DNA of 53,794 bases from Ophioceras dolichostomum (Eukaryota; Ascomycota; Sordariomycetes; Magnaporthales; Ophioceraceae): NCBI GenBank assembly GCA_003049485.1, contig PYST01000277.1, positions 1 to 53,794 of the forward strand. The letters run 5' to 3'. Of this stretch, positions 32,949-43,943 are shown piece after piece. The position numbers and the translations under genes were made by a program. Position 1 is the first letter of the stretch. Each line of letters starts with the position of its first letter. The notes under the pieces were generated by a model. That model did no database searches. It saw only the letters and a list, made by a program, of their open reading frames with translations, and was not told where the DNA came from.

Positions 32949-34458
32949 ATGACGGGAAGCATATTTGAAGATATTATGGCTGGTAAGAACTGAATCCAGC
33001 GTTTTACCCGTGCTGACACTACCCCTGAGTGGATGGGGAAGTCTCTGAGCGCTCTTGCTGACTTGGTTTCCTGTCTGCCAGTCCTCCCTCCGGAGTGGCA
33101 CATCAAGTCGATCTCCACATTCGGCGACCTAAACGTGAGTGGCTCCTCGACCACGGTCCAGCGCAGGCCTGAGGTCGTTACGCACACGCGACGGAGACTG
33201 GTACTAGTAGTGGCTAACACGCATAAAACGCGTTGATTGATTGAGAACAGTGGGCGGAGGGATTCAAGCTGGCTCTTGTTCCCAAAGGCGACATATTCCA
33301 TGGCGAAGTCAAGGAATTTTTCGTGAAGGTTGTAGAGCACCCGGCCGTTCGTGGGGAGATTCCGGTCGACCCATGCTGTCACTATACTAACGAATCTCCG
33401 AATGGCCAGCTAAGGGAAGGCATCTACGCCGAAGACGAGACCAAGGGCGAGTTCGAGAGCACCAAGGTCCTGGCCGACGCACTGCCCGGCACCGTCGTCG
33501 CGCCGCTCGCCTGGGGCACATTCTCCGGAGGCGCATTCCTGATCGAACCCTGCCGGCACCTCAAGCCGTACGGCAACGTCCCGCACGCCGAGGTGCTCGC
33601 CATGCTGAGGAAGCTGCGCGAGACCACCTCGCCGGACGGCAAATTCGGCTTCCACGTCGACACGTTCTTCGGCCCGCAGCGGCAGCCCCTGACGGAATGG
33701 AGCGACAGCTGGGAGGAGATTTATCTCAAACAGTTCTGGGCGTACATGGGGTGGGCACGGGAGTCGTTGAAGGAGCAGGGTGACAAGGAGCACTCGGACG
33801 ACCCGGAGCTGTTTGAGGACTTGGCCAAGGACTTCGCGGAGAAGGTCATCCCCCGCTTGCTCCGGCCGCTGCAGACCGGTGGGCGCAGCATCAGGCCGGC
33901 GCTGTGCCATGGCGATCTGTATGACAAGAATCTCGAGAGGGACGAGGAGACGGGCAAGATGGCGACGTTCGACTCGGCTTGCTACTACGGCCATGCCGAA
34001 TCCGACTTGAAGGCGATGCTCTCCGCGAGGTGGTCGCTGCGGAAGGACTTCGTCGACAAGTACGCGGTGGAGATTGGGGTTGATGAGCCGAAGGCGGACT
34101 TCGCTGATAGGATCGCGATGTATTCAGTGTAAGTGGGCCACTGTTCAGACGGAACCGTGATGCGACCGACCACTCAAAACTAACGAGAGATTGTGTGGAC
34201 GATAGGCACAACGAGATTGTGGCTGCGGCCCTGCTCACAGACGGGCGACGAGCCGAGGTTCTCAAGGGGTAAGCTGACATTCTATACACGCTTCTAGCAA
34301 GGGACTGAACCTCAGAGGAGGGATTTGATCACGGGAAAGCATGACCCGGCTAACAGCACAATGCCAACCACACACACAACAGTGCCAAGGAGACGATGGC
34401 CAGGCTGGTTGCGAAGTACCCAGATGGGATTGACTGTTTCCAGGAAGTTAAGAAGTGA
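32949..34458 (+). CDS. Fructosamine/ketosamine-3-kinase family protein
   Basis: Six exons: 32949-32982, 33082-33134, 33251-33331, 33410-34128, 34206-34268 and 34383-34458 (341 aa), all phases agreeing. Intron 3 (33332-33409) is a multiple of three and could be read through, but it holds a canonical TACTAAC branch point and its removal joins EFFVKV to LREGIYAEDETKGEFEST as the family expects. Motifs: HIKSISTFGDLN near the start, FFVKV (ATP-site Lys), APLAWGTFSGGAFLIEPC (hinge), LCHGDLYDKNL (catalytic loop, Asp base) and MATFDSACYYGHAESDL (metal-binding Asp). The family phosphorylates sugar adducts on protein amines so that they fall off (deglycation); some members may have other substrates. 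Cytosolic; no signal peptide. Confidence 0.85.
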
Positions 34459-35708
34459 TTGGCCGCCGCTCCAATTTCTTGATTTGTTTTGTGCGGCTCT
34501 TTTTTTCTGCTAGACGGGCTAGCATGCCGCGAAGGTCTCGAGTGCGGTTAATTACCTACCTACCTAGATCAAGGTGAAATACAGTCAGGGGTCTTTGAAC
34601 GAAGGCACATCTCACAACTCGACGCTGTCAAAGGACTGATTTCTGAACTTCCTCTCTTCAGATTCGATGGTTCTCAGTTCTAGCTAGTTATCCGCCAGGC
34701 CGACTGAGTGAGTGGGTGGATTGGGAGGGAGGCGTTGACAAATTATAGGGAGTCGGTACTTCGGTAGGTACCTACCTAGGTAGGCAAGTAGTGACTAGTA
34801 GTGCGAAGTACTAGCTGCCTTTAGATACCCAGATAGGGCGTACCAGCCGGGCGGTGTAAGCCGGAGCGCAAATTTGGAAGGCTTCATGTTCGGTTTTTTT
34901 CGAGTATCATTATCAAGCAAGCGATGCACCTTGGTCATCGATAGGGCTGTGGAGTGCTACTTGATTTGAGCATGGCCTGTCAGCTGGCTGATGTAATGAG
35001 CCCCTTTCCGTCTGACGACGCAGGTACTGTCTGCACCGCCTCCATCAATCGGCTCAAGGATCACAGAATCTCCCTCATCCTTCAGCCATTGGTTACGATG
35101 AGGCCAATCGGGATCGCTCCGCCTGCCCAAGATCAGATATCGCGGGCCACAACTGTGTCTTCTCTGGGCACGGCGCCGAACGGTGGATCTGATGAATCTC
35201 TCGCCCCCTCACCCAGAGCTACGGCCCTCATCCCTTATCCTAGTAACCGCATCGAGAATTTTCGACAGATACCTAGTAGCTTGCACCGACGAGCTTAGCC
35301 CCCGAAGTAAGTGAGGCTAGGTTGTGCGGCCGCGTGTAGCCGACGCGTCCCGCTTTAGAACGAGATGCTGTCGTTCATAGTATCTCGTTTCGCTGGCGCC
35401 TAATCTAGGGACGATTAGCGCAGCCGCCGACGAGGCGCGGCTCTGGCAGACAAAGCCTGTGGCTTTGGCATATGCTGAGTCTAGTCCAGATCTTAACCCA
35501 ACAGGTGACGCTTGAGTATATAAAATCCAACGATGGCTTCTTCTCAGGCTCCATGTAGTGCCATGGCCCAGGATTTCAAAAGAGAGCACCTTCGGACGGG
35601 CACCAGCACCCTCAGACTAATCGTCTCCTTCATTGATCAGTTCATCTTTTGATTATTTCTCCTTTTCAATACGTTGGTAGCTCTTCTGTTGACACCTAAA
35701 CCAAGAAC
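34459..35708. other. Intergenic with TACCTAGG repeats; promoter of paralogue B
   Basis: Contains palindromic TACCTACC/TAGGTAGG runs at 34553-34567 and 34763-34785, and a TATATAAAA box at 35517-35525. No gene recognised. Confidence 0.45.
35517..35525 (+). promoter_or_regulatory. TATA box of secreted paralogue B
   Basis: TATATAAAA, 192 bp upstream of the ATG at 35709. Confidence 0.55.
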
Positions 35709-36448
35709 ATGCTCTTCTCCAGTTTCGCCGCCCGAGCGGCCCTCCTCTCTGGTGTTCTAGCCGGACCCACCGTGGTACCGAAGTCGTTCCCTGAGGCGCT
35801 TGACACAGTCTCTGACGTATCGGTCAAGGGTCTCGTTGATCGCGACGGACAGCTCAACAAGCGTGCTAGAGAGGGTTTCCATTTCCTTAACTGTGGAGAC
35901 AGGTACTCTGCTCTTGTGGTACGTCCTCCTTGTCCCTATAAATTACCAGTGCCGTCGTCGCGGTCTTTCCGCTTGAAGCGTGGCTGTCATTCCAGTTGTC
36001 TGACGACTGATTAATACGTTTATAGTACTGCCCTGACGACGGCAACTGCAATCACGAGCCGGCGTACGGCAACATCGTCACGTGGCAAAACATCCATGTG
36101 TGGGAAAGCCCAGCAGAGGTATTCCAGATGCGTGACTTCATGTCTGGATATCATTTCTGGTGGCACATCCGTCAAGATGCTGCGAGCCAGCCCAAGTACA
36201 GCCAAGTCGGGTACGTGCCTTTCCTTGCTTGGTTCCAAAACAAGTCCCCATTCACGCCTTAGTTCAATGATACCTCCTCAAACCCCACCGGTCACGGCTA
36301 ATTAGAGCACCCCAATTTGCTACCCACGAATAGCACTGCGCGCAATGAGGACCACAACGACTATAAGGTCTACAAGGACGATCAGACATTCCTCTATGCC
36401 GACAGCGCTGGCCGCAACTGCCGCAAAATGTACTACGCTCTCCGCTGA
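35709..36448 (+). CDS. Small secreted protein, paralogue B
   Basis: Exons 35709-35918, 36026-36210 and 36334-36448 (169 aa), introns of 107 and 123 nt at the same codons as in A and C. Signal peptide about 1-19 (MLFSSFAARAALLSGVLAG), a pro-region ending at a Kex2 site (LNKR), then REGFHFLNC, YCPDDGNC, FWWHIRQDAASQPKYSQVG, NEDHNDYKVYKDD and a final C..MYYALR. The mature part is about 110 residues with four conserved cysteines. It is closest to paralogue C, 1.3 kb downstream in the same orientation, which suggests a tandem duplication. Function unknown. A GA/GT microsatellite follows the stop codon. Confidence 0.88.
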
Positions 36449-36463
36449 GAAGGTTAACGGGGG

Positions 36464-36486
36464 GATGATGATGATGATGTGTGTGT

Positions 36487-36535
<49 letters not shown>

Positions 36536-36550
36536 TGTGTGTGTGTGTGT
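36464..36550 (+). repeat. GAT, GA and GT microsatellites
   Basis: (GAT)n near 36464-36479, (GA) of about 20 units at 36492-36532, then (GT)n to about 36550, directly after the stop of paralogue B and probably in its 3' UTR. Confidence 0.9.
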
Positions 36551-37680
36551 ATGTGTATGGGTTTGTTATAAGCAGTAGATACCACTTTGATGATGCTAAC
36601 ATGAGATGTACCATACAACATTTATCTGACTCTGAGACACACTTGTGACCCTAGCTCTGTGCCATGGTTCAAAGAAAAAATATAATTCTTCTCATGTTGT
36701 GTGATAGCCACCATCTTTAATGTCCGGGCAGTCTACGTCGCCGAGAGCGTTGCGCAGCAGGCACGCTAGAGTCTGAGGCGACCGCGAAATGGAGCGGCCA
36801 AAGTGTTTCGACTAACTGCCACAGTCCGGCTGAGGGCGCGAAGAGGCCACCCGAAGAAAGAAAGGATACATATTAAATGAAATAAAATTACAGGATAGCA
36901 ACGGGTGAGAATAATGAATAGAGATCTGGTCATGTTCCACACAGAGCGGTGTCAGTGGCATCGGCAAGGGTTATTATCAATCTCCATGGTAGCATCTTCC
37001 CAGGCAACCAGACGGGGCAACTAGCGAGTCCGAAGACGAGAACGACACTCACTCACCGACTTCCACTGATGTGTATTTGTGAAGAGCACTATTAGGTAGT
37101 CTCACAGACCGACAATTGGTTGAGTGTTACATTGACACCTCCCATGAGTAATCCCCCAACATCGCCCCCAATCAGGGGCCAAAAAAGGGGTAACCAGGGG
37201 TTCACACCCCATTGGTCCAGCATTACGAGACCGCCAATTGGATTGATGATCGGGCTTTCTATTGCTCACCAGCTCGGCACCCGCCGAGACGCCATGACCC
37301 AAAAGCGGTCGGCTAAGAAAGCCCGGATGATGACCGATGACGGGCTTGCCCGTGCCGCACCCGCTCCGGATTTACGGAAGCGGTACGAGGCACCGAAATA
37401 ATGCACTCCGGCTCCTCCTAGCTGCATCTGGACATCATTTTAACGCTGCTGCCTTGGTCGTTTATGAGGTCCTTGGCAATATCCAGACGAACTGCGATCC
37501 CCACATCTGTACCTGTCTTGAGCTCAGCATGCTCATCTCAGCAGTGCTCCACGGGCGTCCCAGCGGGCGGAAGAGCCGCTTCCTAGATGCCGAGCATTGG
37601 AAGACCTAGCAAGAATAAGGGGACTCCGAAGGATACGAATAGGGAGAACGAATGTTCCATCTTGGAGTCAACTGATTATC

Positions 37681-37687
37681 TATAAAT
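37681..37687 (+). promoter_or_regulatory. TATA box of secreted paralogue C
   Basis: TATAAAT, 101 bp upstream of the ATG at 37782, closer than in A and B. Confidence 0.5.
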
Positions 37688-37781
37688 CCGGCCAAGTCCC
37701 TTCAGCTATCACCAAGTACTCAAACCAAGCCTCCCAACAACACACAACCTAAAGTAGTACCCAGACCCCAACATCTCCACA

Positions 37782-38608
37782 ATGCGTGTCTCCATCTTCA
37801 CTGCCGCGGCCGTTTTCCTGTGCGGCGTTCTCGCCGGACCCGTGGCGAAGCCGGACCCTTCCCCTTCACCCTTTCCTGAACCGGCTCCTGAGACCACAGA
37901 GGTCACTTCGTCTGAGCTCATCGACAGGGCGGAGGATGGACAGCTGGTCAAGCGTGCTAGGGAGAGCTTCCACATGCTGAACTGCGGCGGCCCGCCATAC
38001 GTCTACTCAATCCTCATCGTAAGTGCATCTGTCCCATCACCTGTCCGCCGGCCCGGGGCGAGAATCTCTCCGACCGCGCCGTCAGTCAAGCCTGTTTGCG
38101 CCGCCCCTGGGTAAGCACCTTAAAGCCCAAGAACGATAACCTTACTCTCCTCTCTCTATCTAGTACTGCCCGGACGACTCCAACTGCCGCCACCAGCCCG
38201 ACCTCAACAACCAGGTCTCGTGGGGCTACGTCTACACCTGGGAGGGGGCTGCGAACCTGCGCACCTTCTTGACCGGCGTGGCGTTCCGGTGGCAGATCCG
38301 ATCGGACGCGCAGTCGCAGCCAAACTTTTCTGAAGTCGGGTACGTACTCTTGCTTCCTTTGCCCTGCTCTACCGTTCAGTCTGATCTCCTGATCTCCTGG
38401 AAGGCAGCTATTAGTGTGACGAGATCTACATGGCATGCATGCCAATGCGGGGAGATGAGCTCACTAACACCAGCCGTGGTTATCAAACAACAGGACTGCT
38501 TCCAACGACTTCCACAACGACTACAAGGTGTACAAGGACAACAAGAACGCGTACTACACCGACTCTGCAGGCCGCACCTGCTACAGCATCTACTACGTGC
38601 TGCGCTGA
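37782..38608 (+). CDS. Small secreted protein, paralogue C
   Basis: Exons 37782-38018, 38164-38339 and 38494-38608 (175 aa). Signal peptide about 1-19 (MRVSIFTAAAVFLCGVLAG), a Pro/Glu-rich pro-region (KPDPSPSPFPEPAPETTE), a Kex2 site (LVKR), then RESFHMLNC, YCPDDSNC, FRWQIRSDAQSQPNFSEVG, SNDFHNDYKVYKDN and a C-terminal C..IYYVLR. Same two intron positions and four-Cys pattern as A and B; B and C share more residues with each other than with A. Secreted and probably processed by a Kex2-like protease. No named domain recognised. The intron 2 acceptor at 38493 is chosen because it restores the shared Gly-Thr-Ala junction. Confidence 0.88.
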
Positions 38609-40772
38609 GCGAGGCGTGGCACGCAGCAGCTTGTGGCTCGCACAAGGCCCTGGCCCCTGGATGGCTTCCTCGTAACTGCTCGGAGGCGCTAAATTTGTTT
38701 GAGGAGAGACGTGGGAGACGATTTCTGCAAGACAGCGGAAGGATTTGTGTGAGAAACTCTTCACATCATGGAGAAAAAAGGGATAAAATCGTCAGTAGTA
38801 CCTAGAGGCATGGGGTTGAGAATGTCTTCGTATAATCCTTAACTTCTAGATCATTACAAAACAAAGTGATAATACCATACTCTCCACCTCGCCCGCTGAG
38901 ATTACAGAGAAGAGAAGTTAAATATCGGTAAATTTCCACACTCCAGGTCTAGTCCTGCTCCAACACGTGGCCTCTATGCGCGACATACCCCCTCGCGTTG
39001 TCGTGCAACAAGTGAGGGGGCCTGGTCATGACTTTGATGGCTTGGGCGAAGCTTCTTCGTTCCTTAATTACCCCCGCTTCGTAGTGGTGGTCGTCGCAAA
39101 GGGTGCTAATAATAATTCGAGTTCGTCGCATCCATTCTTCTGACAATCGACGCCAGCATCTGGGCATCGAGATAGTGGCTTACCTAGCGTCGTCGTTGTC
39201 GCCCATTTCGAGACATCAATGGCAAGGATCACGGATATTCTCCTCTGGCCCAATCAAATCGAGGCGTTTTGTCACCGAAGACCCAGTCCGTCGTTCTCGT
39301 TCATGTCGGGTTGTTGGAGTTCCCCGCAGGTTAGCGGCGGGGAGCCACGGCGGGGAACCAGGGAAAGAAACCCGCCGTTGTGTTGTTCTTCTTTCCCTTC
39401 CACAATCTCATGTCGCATAAAATCCGCGCGTTATTGTAGCAACTGCCGCTGAGCTATGCCGCCTCGAGGTAGGTGCGCTCCTTGAAGCTCGCCATCGCTA
39501 ACCGCATCAGGCCACTGGGATTCCATCAGCCCGTCGTAATATGTCCCGGCGATTTGCCAAGCCTAACCCAATCTCGACAACATGACTTCTCGCTGCACGC
39601 ATCATCAGCCCAGCGTTTTCTCGTGTCCTAACCCTAGGAAGAAATCTCGACAAAAAAGAGTAGAACGACTAAAGAAGAATGCGTTGAAGCGTGGCGAAAG
39701 GAAGCTGCCGCAGACGAGATAAATGTTATGGAAAGCGTTTTAGGAGGCACTGAAACTCAAATAGCGCGCAGTTCGCCGCATCGTTGATGATGAAGGGACG
39801 TTCGGGTGGGGAAAGCAAGTTTGGTCGTCGTATTGGGAACGAAGGAGAACGAGAAATACGACGACACAAGGGGGACCCCTCCAACAGGCTGCATCATCTT
39901 GATGATGATGATCCATTGATAATGATGCCCCCCGCACAGGCACACATAACCTCTTTGTCTCATAGGCTCAATTGGGGCGGGATATATGTACATATCCGAA
40001 TACGATATCGCTTCCAAGGAGGAAGAGAATATGGGAAGGAAGGTCAAAGACTGAGTCGCTACTCGGGTGCGTCGCGTGGTTAAGAGGAGGACTTGGAGAA
40101 GAAATGCACACGCACACACGTCGCCGATCCTCCTATACTACGTAAGGTCGACCCTTGCTCTGCCTCCCTCCCATCTTTAACTACACGGCAAAGTAGCCTG
40201 TCACAGTGATGGGATGCGTCGTGATGTGGAGAATGGTCGGTCGGCTTCGGACGTTGGGCTTGCATCTTTCCGTCCGATCCGAGCAGGCCTTCCAAGAAGC
40301 CCTGTTTCACTTGGAGGCTTGGATCGCCGGCCTTTGGTTGGCAAATGGCACCCTACTAGGTACCCAGTAGGCACGCCGCCAGTAGCTGCGCATACGTGGG
40401 GGAGAAACATACGCGTCCCGCACAAGTCGAACCCTGATGATCCACATAGGCCGCTGCACCCTCCCGCCGGTAGTTCGGACAGCGGTCGGGGTCCGGGCAT
40501 TCGTTAGGTGGGTACATAGGGAGCTGGCAGATAGAGTGCATACATAAATGCCCACCCGCCTTTGTGTCTTGTCCGGGCTTTTTTCTCTGATGTTTACCCT
40601 GTCGTTTGACATCACCCCATCGCGGCCGGGAACGAACAGACGACGATAGCTCCCCAAACGGTCAGGTTCTCTACATCATTCAACAGGCGTCTGCGACATC
40701 CACACCAAAGGTACCTACTTCTACCGGCGGGAGGAACCTACCTACCTACCCGGGTACTTGAGGTACAGCGAG
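38609..40772. other. Long intergenic stretch, no convincing gene
   Basis: About 2.1 kb. A minus frame at 39167-38949 (ends NARGYVAHRGHVLEQD) and a plus frame at 39582-39722 (basic, MTSRCTHHQPSVFSCPN...) are open but carry no motif I can name. The P450 promoter lies at the right end, with a CCTACCTACC run at 40735-40750 just before the ATG. Confidence 0.4.
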
Positions 40773-43131
40773 ATGGCGACAAAGTTCACAGACGTCTTGG
40801 CCGACCGCCTCCCTCTGATCTACTCCGCCGTACTCATCCTGGGCATCACTCTCATCGCCCAGGTCGTGTTCAAGAAGGACCCGCTGGCCGGGGTCCCCAT
40901 CGCCGGTGCCCAGTATGGGGGTCATTCCAGCCGAGTGCAGGCGTACATCAAGCATAGCAAGAGCATCTACCACGAGGGCTACCAAAAGTTCAAGGACACC
41001 ATCTACCAGATATCCAGTCCGAGGAGTCAGTCTACTCCCTACGTATTTCCCAACGCCAATCTACACACAGTCTACCTCACTCCCCTACTACTCGAGCGGG
41101 GCCGATAGGTCTAGTCTTCGGTCTTGAAGCCGTATTGCCTGCCTGTGATCACTAACGCACGTGCTCCTCCCTTCAGGTCCTCACCTCGTCATCGTCCCGC
41201 AAAAGTTCGCTCCCGAGCTGAAGAATCTCCCTGATGACGTCCTCAGCTTCGCGAAGGCGGTTGAGGAGGTAAGTCGCACATTTCTATGGTCCAACTTCTT
41301 GGATACACTCTAGTTGCAGCTCCGAAAAGCTCTTACGTGTGATTCCGGACGCGGCGAAACGTCGTCCCCTGCCAATATACCACACACAGTCACTGACCAC
41401 ACGCTCTTGATCCAGTCCATGTTCTCCAAGTATACCATGGTCAAGGCTGATGAGCCGGCCATCCCACATGTCGTCAAGACAAGCCTCACCCCCGGCCTAG
41501 GTCAGTTAGACCGTGACTCGCCAGACCAGCCCAACCTTCCCACTACTCTAAAGCTTCCTCCCAGCCTCACGCTCTGCCCACCCTAACCCCACTGACAATT
41601 TCCCCCCTTCAAGTCCGTCTCAACCCGATCCTCACAGAGGAAGTCGCCCGCGCCGTCCGGTCCGAGATGCCCCCCTGCCGGGACTGGACCGAGGTGAACA
41701 TCCACAGCGTGCTCCTGCGCATCGTGGCCATCGTTTCGGGCAGGATCTTCCTGGGCCCCGAGCTATGCCGCGACGAGACCTACATCGCAGCCGCCATCAA
41801 CTACACGGCCGAGCTGATGGCGCTCCGCGGCGCCGTGATGAAGATGAAACCGTGGCAGCGCTGGCTCTACGCCTCCGGCCTGCCCGAGCGGAAGAAGCTG
41901 ATAGAGCGCGAGGACGCCCTGCACGCCGTGCTGTTCCCCATCGTGAAGTCGCGCCGGGAGGCCGAGCGCACTGACCCCAACTGGACGAAGCCTGATGACA
42001 TGCTGCAGTGGCTCATTGACGGCAGCGCCAAGTTCGGCGACAGGGCGGACAAGGATCTGACGAAGATGCAGCTTGGTGTCAGCTTTGCTGCTATTCACAC
42101 CACTGTCCTGACGGGTTGCAATGCGTGAGTCTTCCTTCCCATCATCAGACTACCTAACCTGCCTTACTTGCCGCAAGCTATAACAGCGCACCACATCACG
42201 CGTTATGCCTAGTGGAAACAAGATAGGTGTCTCTACTACGGTGCTGACTCTAGGGGAACCGAAACAGTTTCTACGACCTGGCCGCCCACCCGGAGTTCCA
42301 TCCCATTCTCCGCGAGGAGTGTGCCAAGGTCCTCGCCGACAACGGCGGCGTCTTCACCAGCCCCGGCCTGCAGTCCATGAAGAAGGTTGACAGCTTCATG
42401 AAGGAATCTCAGCGCATGCACCCTCCCGCGTGGGGTACGTCTTCCTCCACCCTCTCTTCTTCTCTCTCCGTCTCACGGCAGTAGTAGTAGTGCTGTGCTC
42501 TAACACCGGTACCCGATCCCCGATCCCACGACCACAGGCTCCTTCGAGCGAAAAGTCCTCAAAGACATCAAGCTCTCCAACGGCCAGACCATCCCCGCCG
42601 GCACGACCCTCGAGCTCGGCTCCTACGGCGTAAGCCGCGACCCGACGCCCTTCCCGAACCCGGACGCGTTCGACCCGATGCGGTTCTTCAACATGCGGGA
42701 GAACCACGAGTCCTTCAACGCCGGAGGGGCCAAGGTCGCCGCCGTGGACTCGAGCGCCCACAACCAGTTCGTCAGCGTCTCGGCCAACAGCCTCATGTTC
42801 GGATACGGCCGGCACGCTTGTCCCGGCAGGTTCTTCGCGGCAAACGAGCTGAAGATGATACTGGCGCGGTTTTTGCTGCAGTATGAGTTTAAGAATGCGG
42901 GCGGGGAGGTGGGGAGGACGCCGAATATTGAGTTTGGGAATGGGGTGAGTTTTTTTTCCCTTTCTCTCTTGCCTCCCACATACCAGGCAGCAGGTATCTT
43001 GTACTGCTGTGATTAGAGCTGGCTGTCGCCGGCAGGCTTATAGGACTTGCGCAGTACTGACCTTTCCGCTCACCGCCTTCTAGTCGATCCCAAACCCGAG
43101 GAAGGTGCTCCTGTTCAAGGAGATTCTGTAA
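40773..43131 (+). CDS. Cytochrome P450 monooxygenase (ent-kaurene-oxidase-like fungal type)
   Basis: Seven exons: 40773-41025, 41177-41268, 41416-41500, 41614-42124, 42268-42434, 42538-42944 and 43084-43131 (520 aa, usual P450 length), all phases agreeing. N-terminal membrane anchor (LIYSAVLILGITLIAQVVF), I-helix segment FAAIHTT (about 300), ExxR in KESQR (about 360-363), PERF-like region FDPMRFF, and the haem loop FGYGRHACPG with Cys at about 464. Microsomal; takes electrons from P450 reductase. The GPHLVIVPQKF-like early exon (here SPHLVIVPQKF) and AAIHTT recall the group containing ent-kaurene oxidases and other terpene or polyketide hydroxylases, but substrate cannot be assigned. No biosynthetic backbone enzyme is nearby. 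Confidence 0.88.
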
Positions 43132-43385
43132 GGCAGTGGCAGTGGTTACGGGTGGCCGGTGGCTGAGAACCCAGTGTGATAAGAGAGGACGTTTCAACGG
43201 ACGGGCTGGGCAATCTCACGGCGCGTGGGAGAGAGAACATGGTTACAGGGCACAGAGGTAGGTAGGTACCTAGGTATGAAGCTAGATTTGAGGACAACTT
43301 TGGACGCTTAGACAGGATAATACTCCTTCTAGTAGCACTACTAGCAGTTCTTACTACAACTCGAAACCCCTCCGTCGGAGCGTGA
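43132..43385. other. 3' region of P450
   Basis: Contains a TAGGTAGGTACCTAGG palindromic repeat at about 43256-43277. Nothing else recognised. Confidence 0.4.
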
Positions 43386-43667
43386 TATTTGCCGTCGGAG
43401 AACTACTACAGGGTGCAGCTTTGCGTGAACGGGTGGGGGTTCGGGGAGTTCATCAGGCACGCGCTGTTCTACGTTCCGGCGGGGATCTTGGATTAGAAGG
43501 GGGAAGAACACGGTGGCGCTACGTGTGTGAGCGCAGCAGGATCGGACCGCGAGGCTAGATGGGGGTGGTGTGCGGCTTGTGATTAGGGGCAAGGTGGTGC
43601 TGACGGGCAAAGAGAGGTGGAGGTGTTGAACTCGACTGGATGGATGCTGAGGGAGGACGCGTACTGA
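43386..43667 (+). pseudogene. C-terminal relic of a GH35 beta-galactosidase
   Basis: Three pieces in changing frames reproduce the end of fungal family-35 beta-galactosidases: YYRVQLCVNGWGFGEFIRHA with FYVPAGILD (frame of 43386), then NTVAL and AQQDRTARLDGGGVRLVIRG (frame of 43528), then VEVLNSTGWMLREDAY before TGA at 43665-43667. The family has VNGW.(F/Y)G, then (V/F).(V/P)PGIL(N/D)YRG.N..AL..WAQ in this order. Lesions: TAG at 43494-43496 where Tyr is expected, a frame change directly after it, TGA at 43528-43530 where Trp of WAQ is expected, and a second shift near 43610. Nothing of the catalytic domain remains nearby. The parent enzyme is secreted and cleaves beta-galactosides. Confidence 0.7.
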
Positions 43668-43858
43668 TGGTGAAAATCTTGATGGGACAGGTTTGATGAA
43701 GGGGTGTTGCATCGATGTTGACTGCTCGGAAGAGGACGAAGATCTTCTTCCGTTTATTAGTATGTGCCTAGAGGTGCTTGAGGAGTAAGAAAAGAAAAAA
43801 AAAGTGGATAGGAAGATCTTGATCGACGCGCGCTGCGCGCTGAGCGAAATGAAGAAAC

Positions 43859-43865
43859 AAAAAAA
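43859..43865 (-). terminator. Pol III terminator of tRNA-Gly
   Basis: Seven Ts on the minus strand (As on plus), starting 8 nt after the tRNA 3' end. Confidence 0.7.
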
Positions 43866-43872
43866 GAAGAGT

Positions 43873-43943
43873 TGCGTGTGCCCGGACTCGAACCGGGAGC
43901 CCATCGATGGCAACGATGGATTTTACCCTTAAACCACACACGC
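43873..43943 (-). tRNA. tRNA-Gly (anticodon GCC)
   Basis: A 71-nt cloverleaf: acceptor GCGTGTG (43943-43937) pairs with CACACGC (43880-43874) and the discriminator is A (43873). Anticodon stem CCATCG/CGATGG encloses loop TTGCCAT, anticodon GCC. The T arm CCCGG-TTCGAGT-CCGGG is perfect and holds the B box GGTTCGAGTCC. No intron. A T7 run on the minus strand follows as terminator. It reads glycine codons GGC and GGT. Confidence 0.93.

Larger units (their letters stand above)
36449..37781. other. Intergenic: microsatellites, promoter of paralogue C
   Basis: Holds the microsatellites just after the stop, and TATAAAT at 37681-37687. A basic frame at 37144-37401 (ending RSAKKARMMTDDGLARAAP) has no recognisable family and is not called. 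Confidence 0.45.

Noticed and set aside
37144..37401. Basic plus frame ending RSAKKARMMTDDG
   Set aside because: No recognisable transposase or DNA-binding motif.
29972..43131. GMC oxidase and P450 as parts of a secondary-metabolite cluster
   Set aside because: No PKS, NRPS, terpene synthase, transporter or regulator in the window.
43386..43667. RIP (repeat-induced point mutation) as the cause of decay
   Set aside because: One TGG to TGA change fits, but frame changes dominate and the region is not AT-rich.
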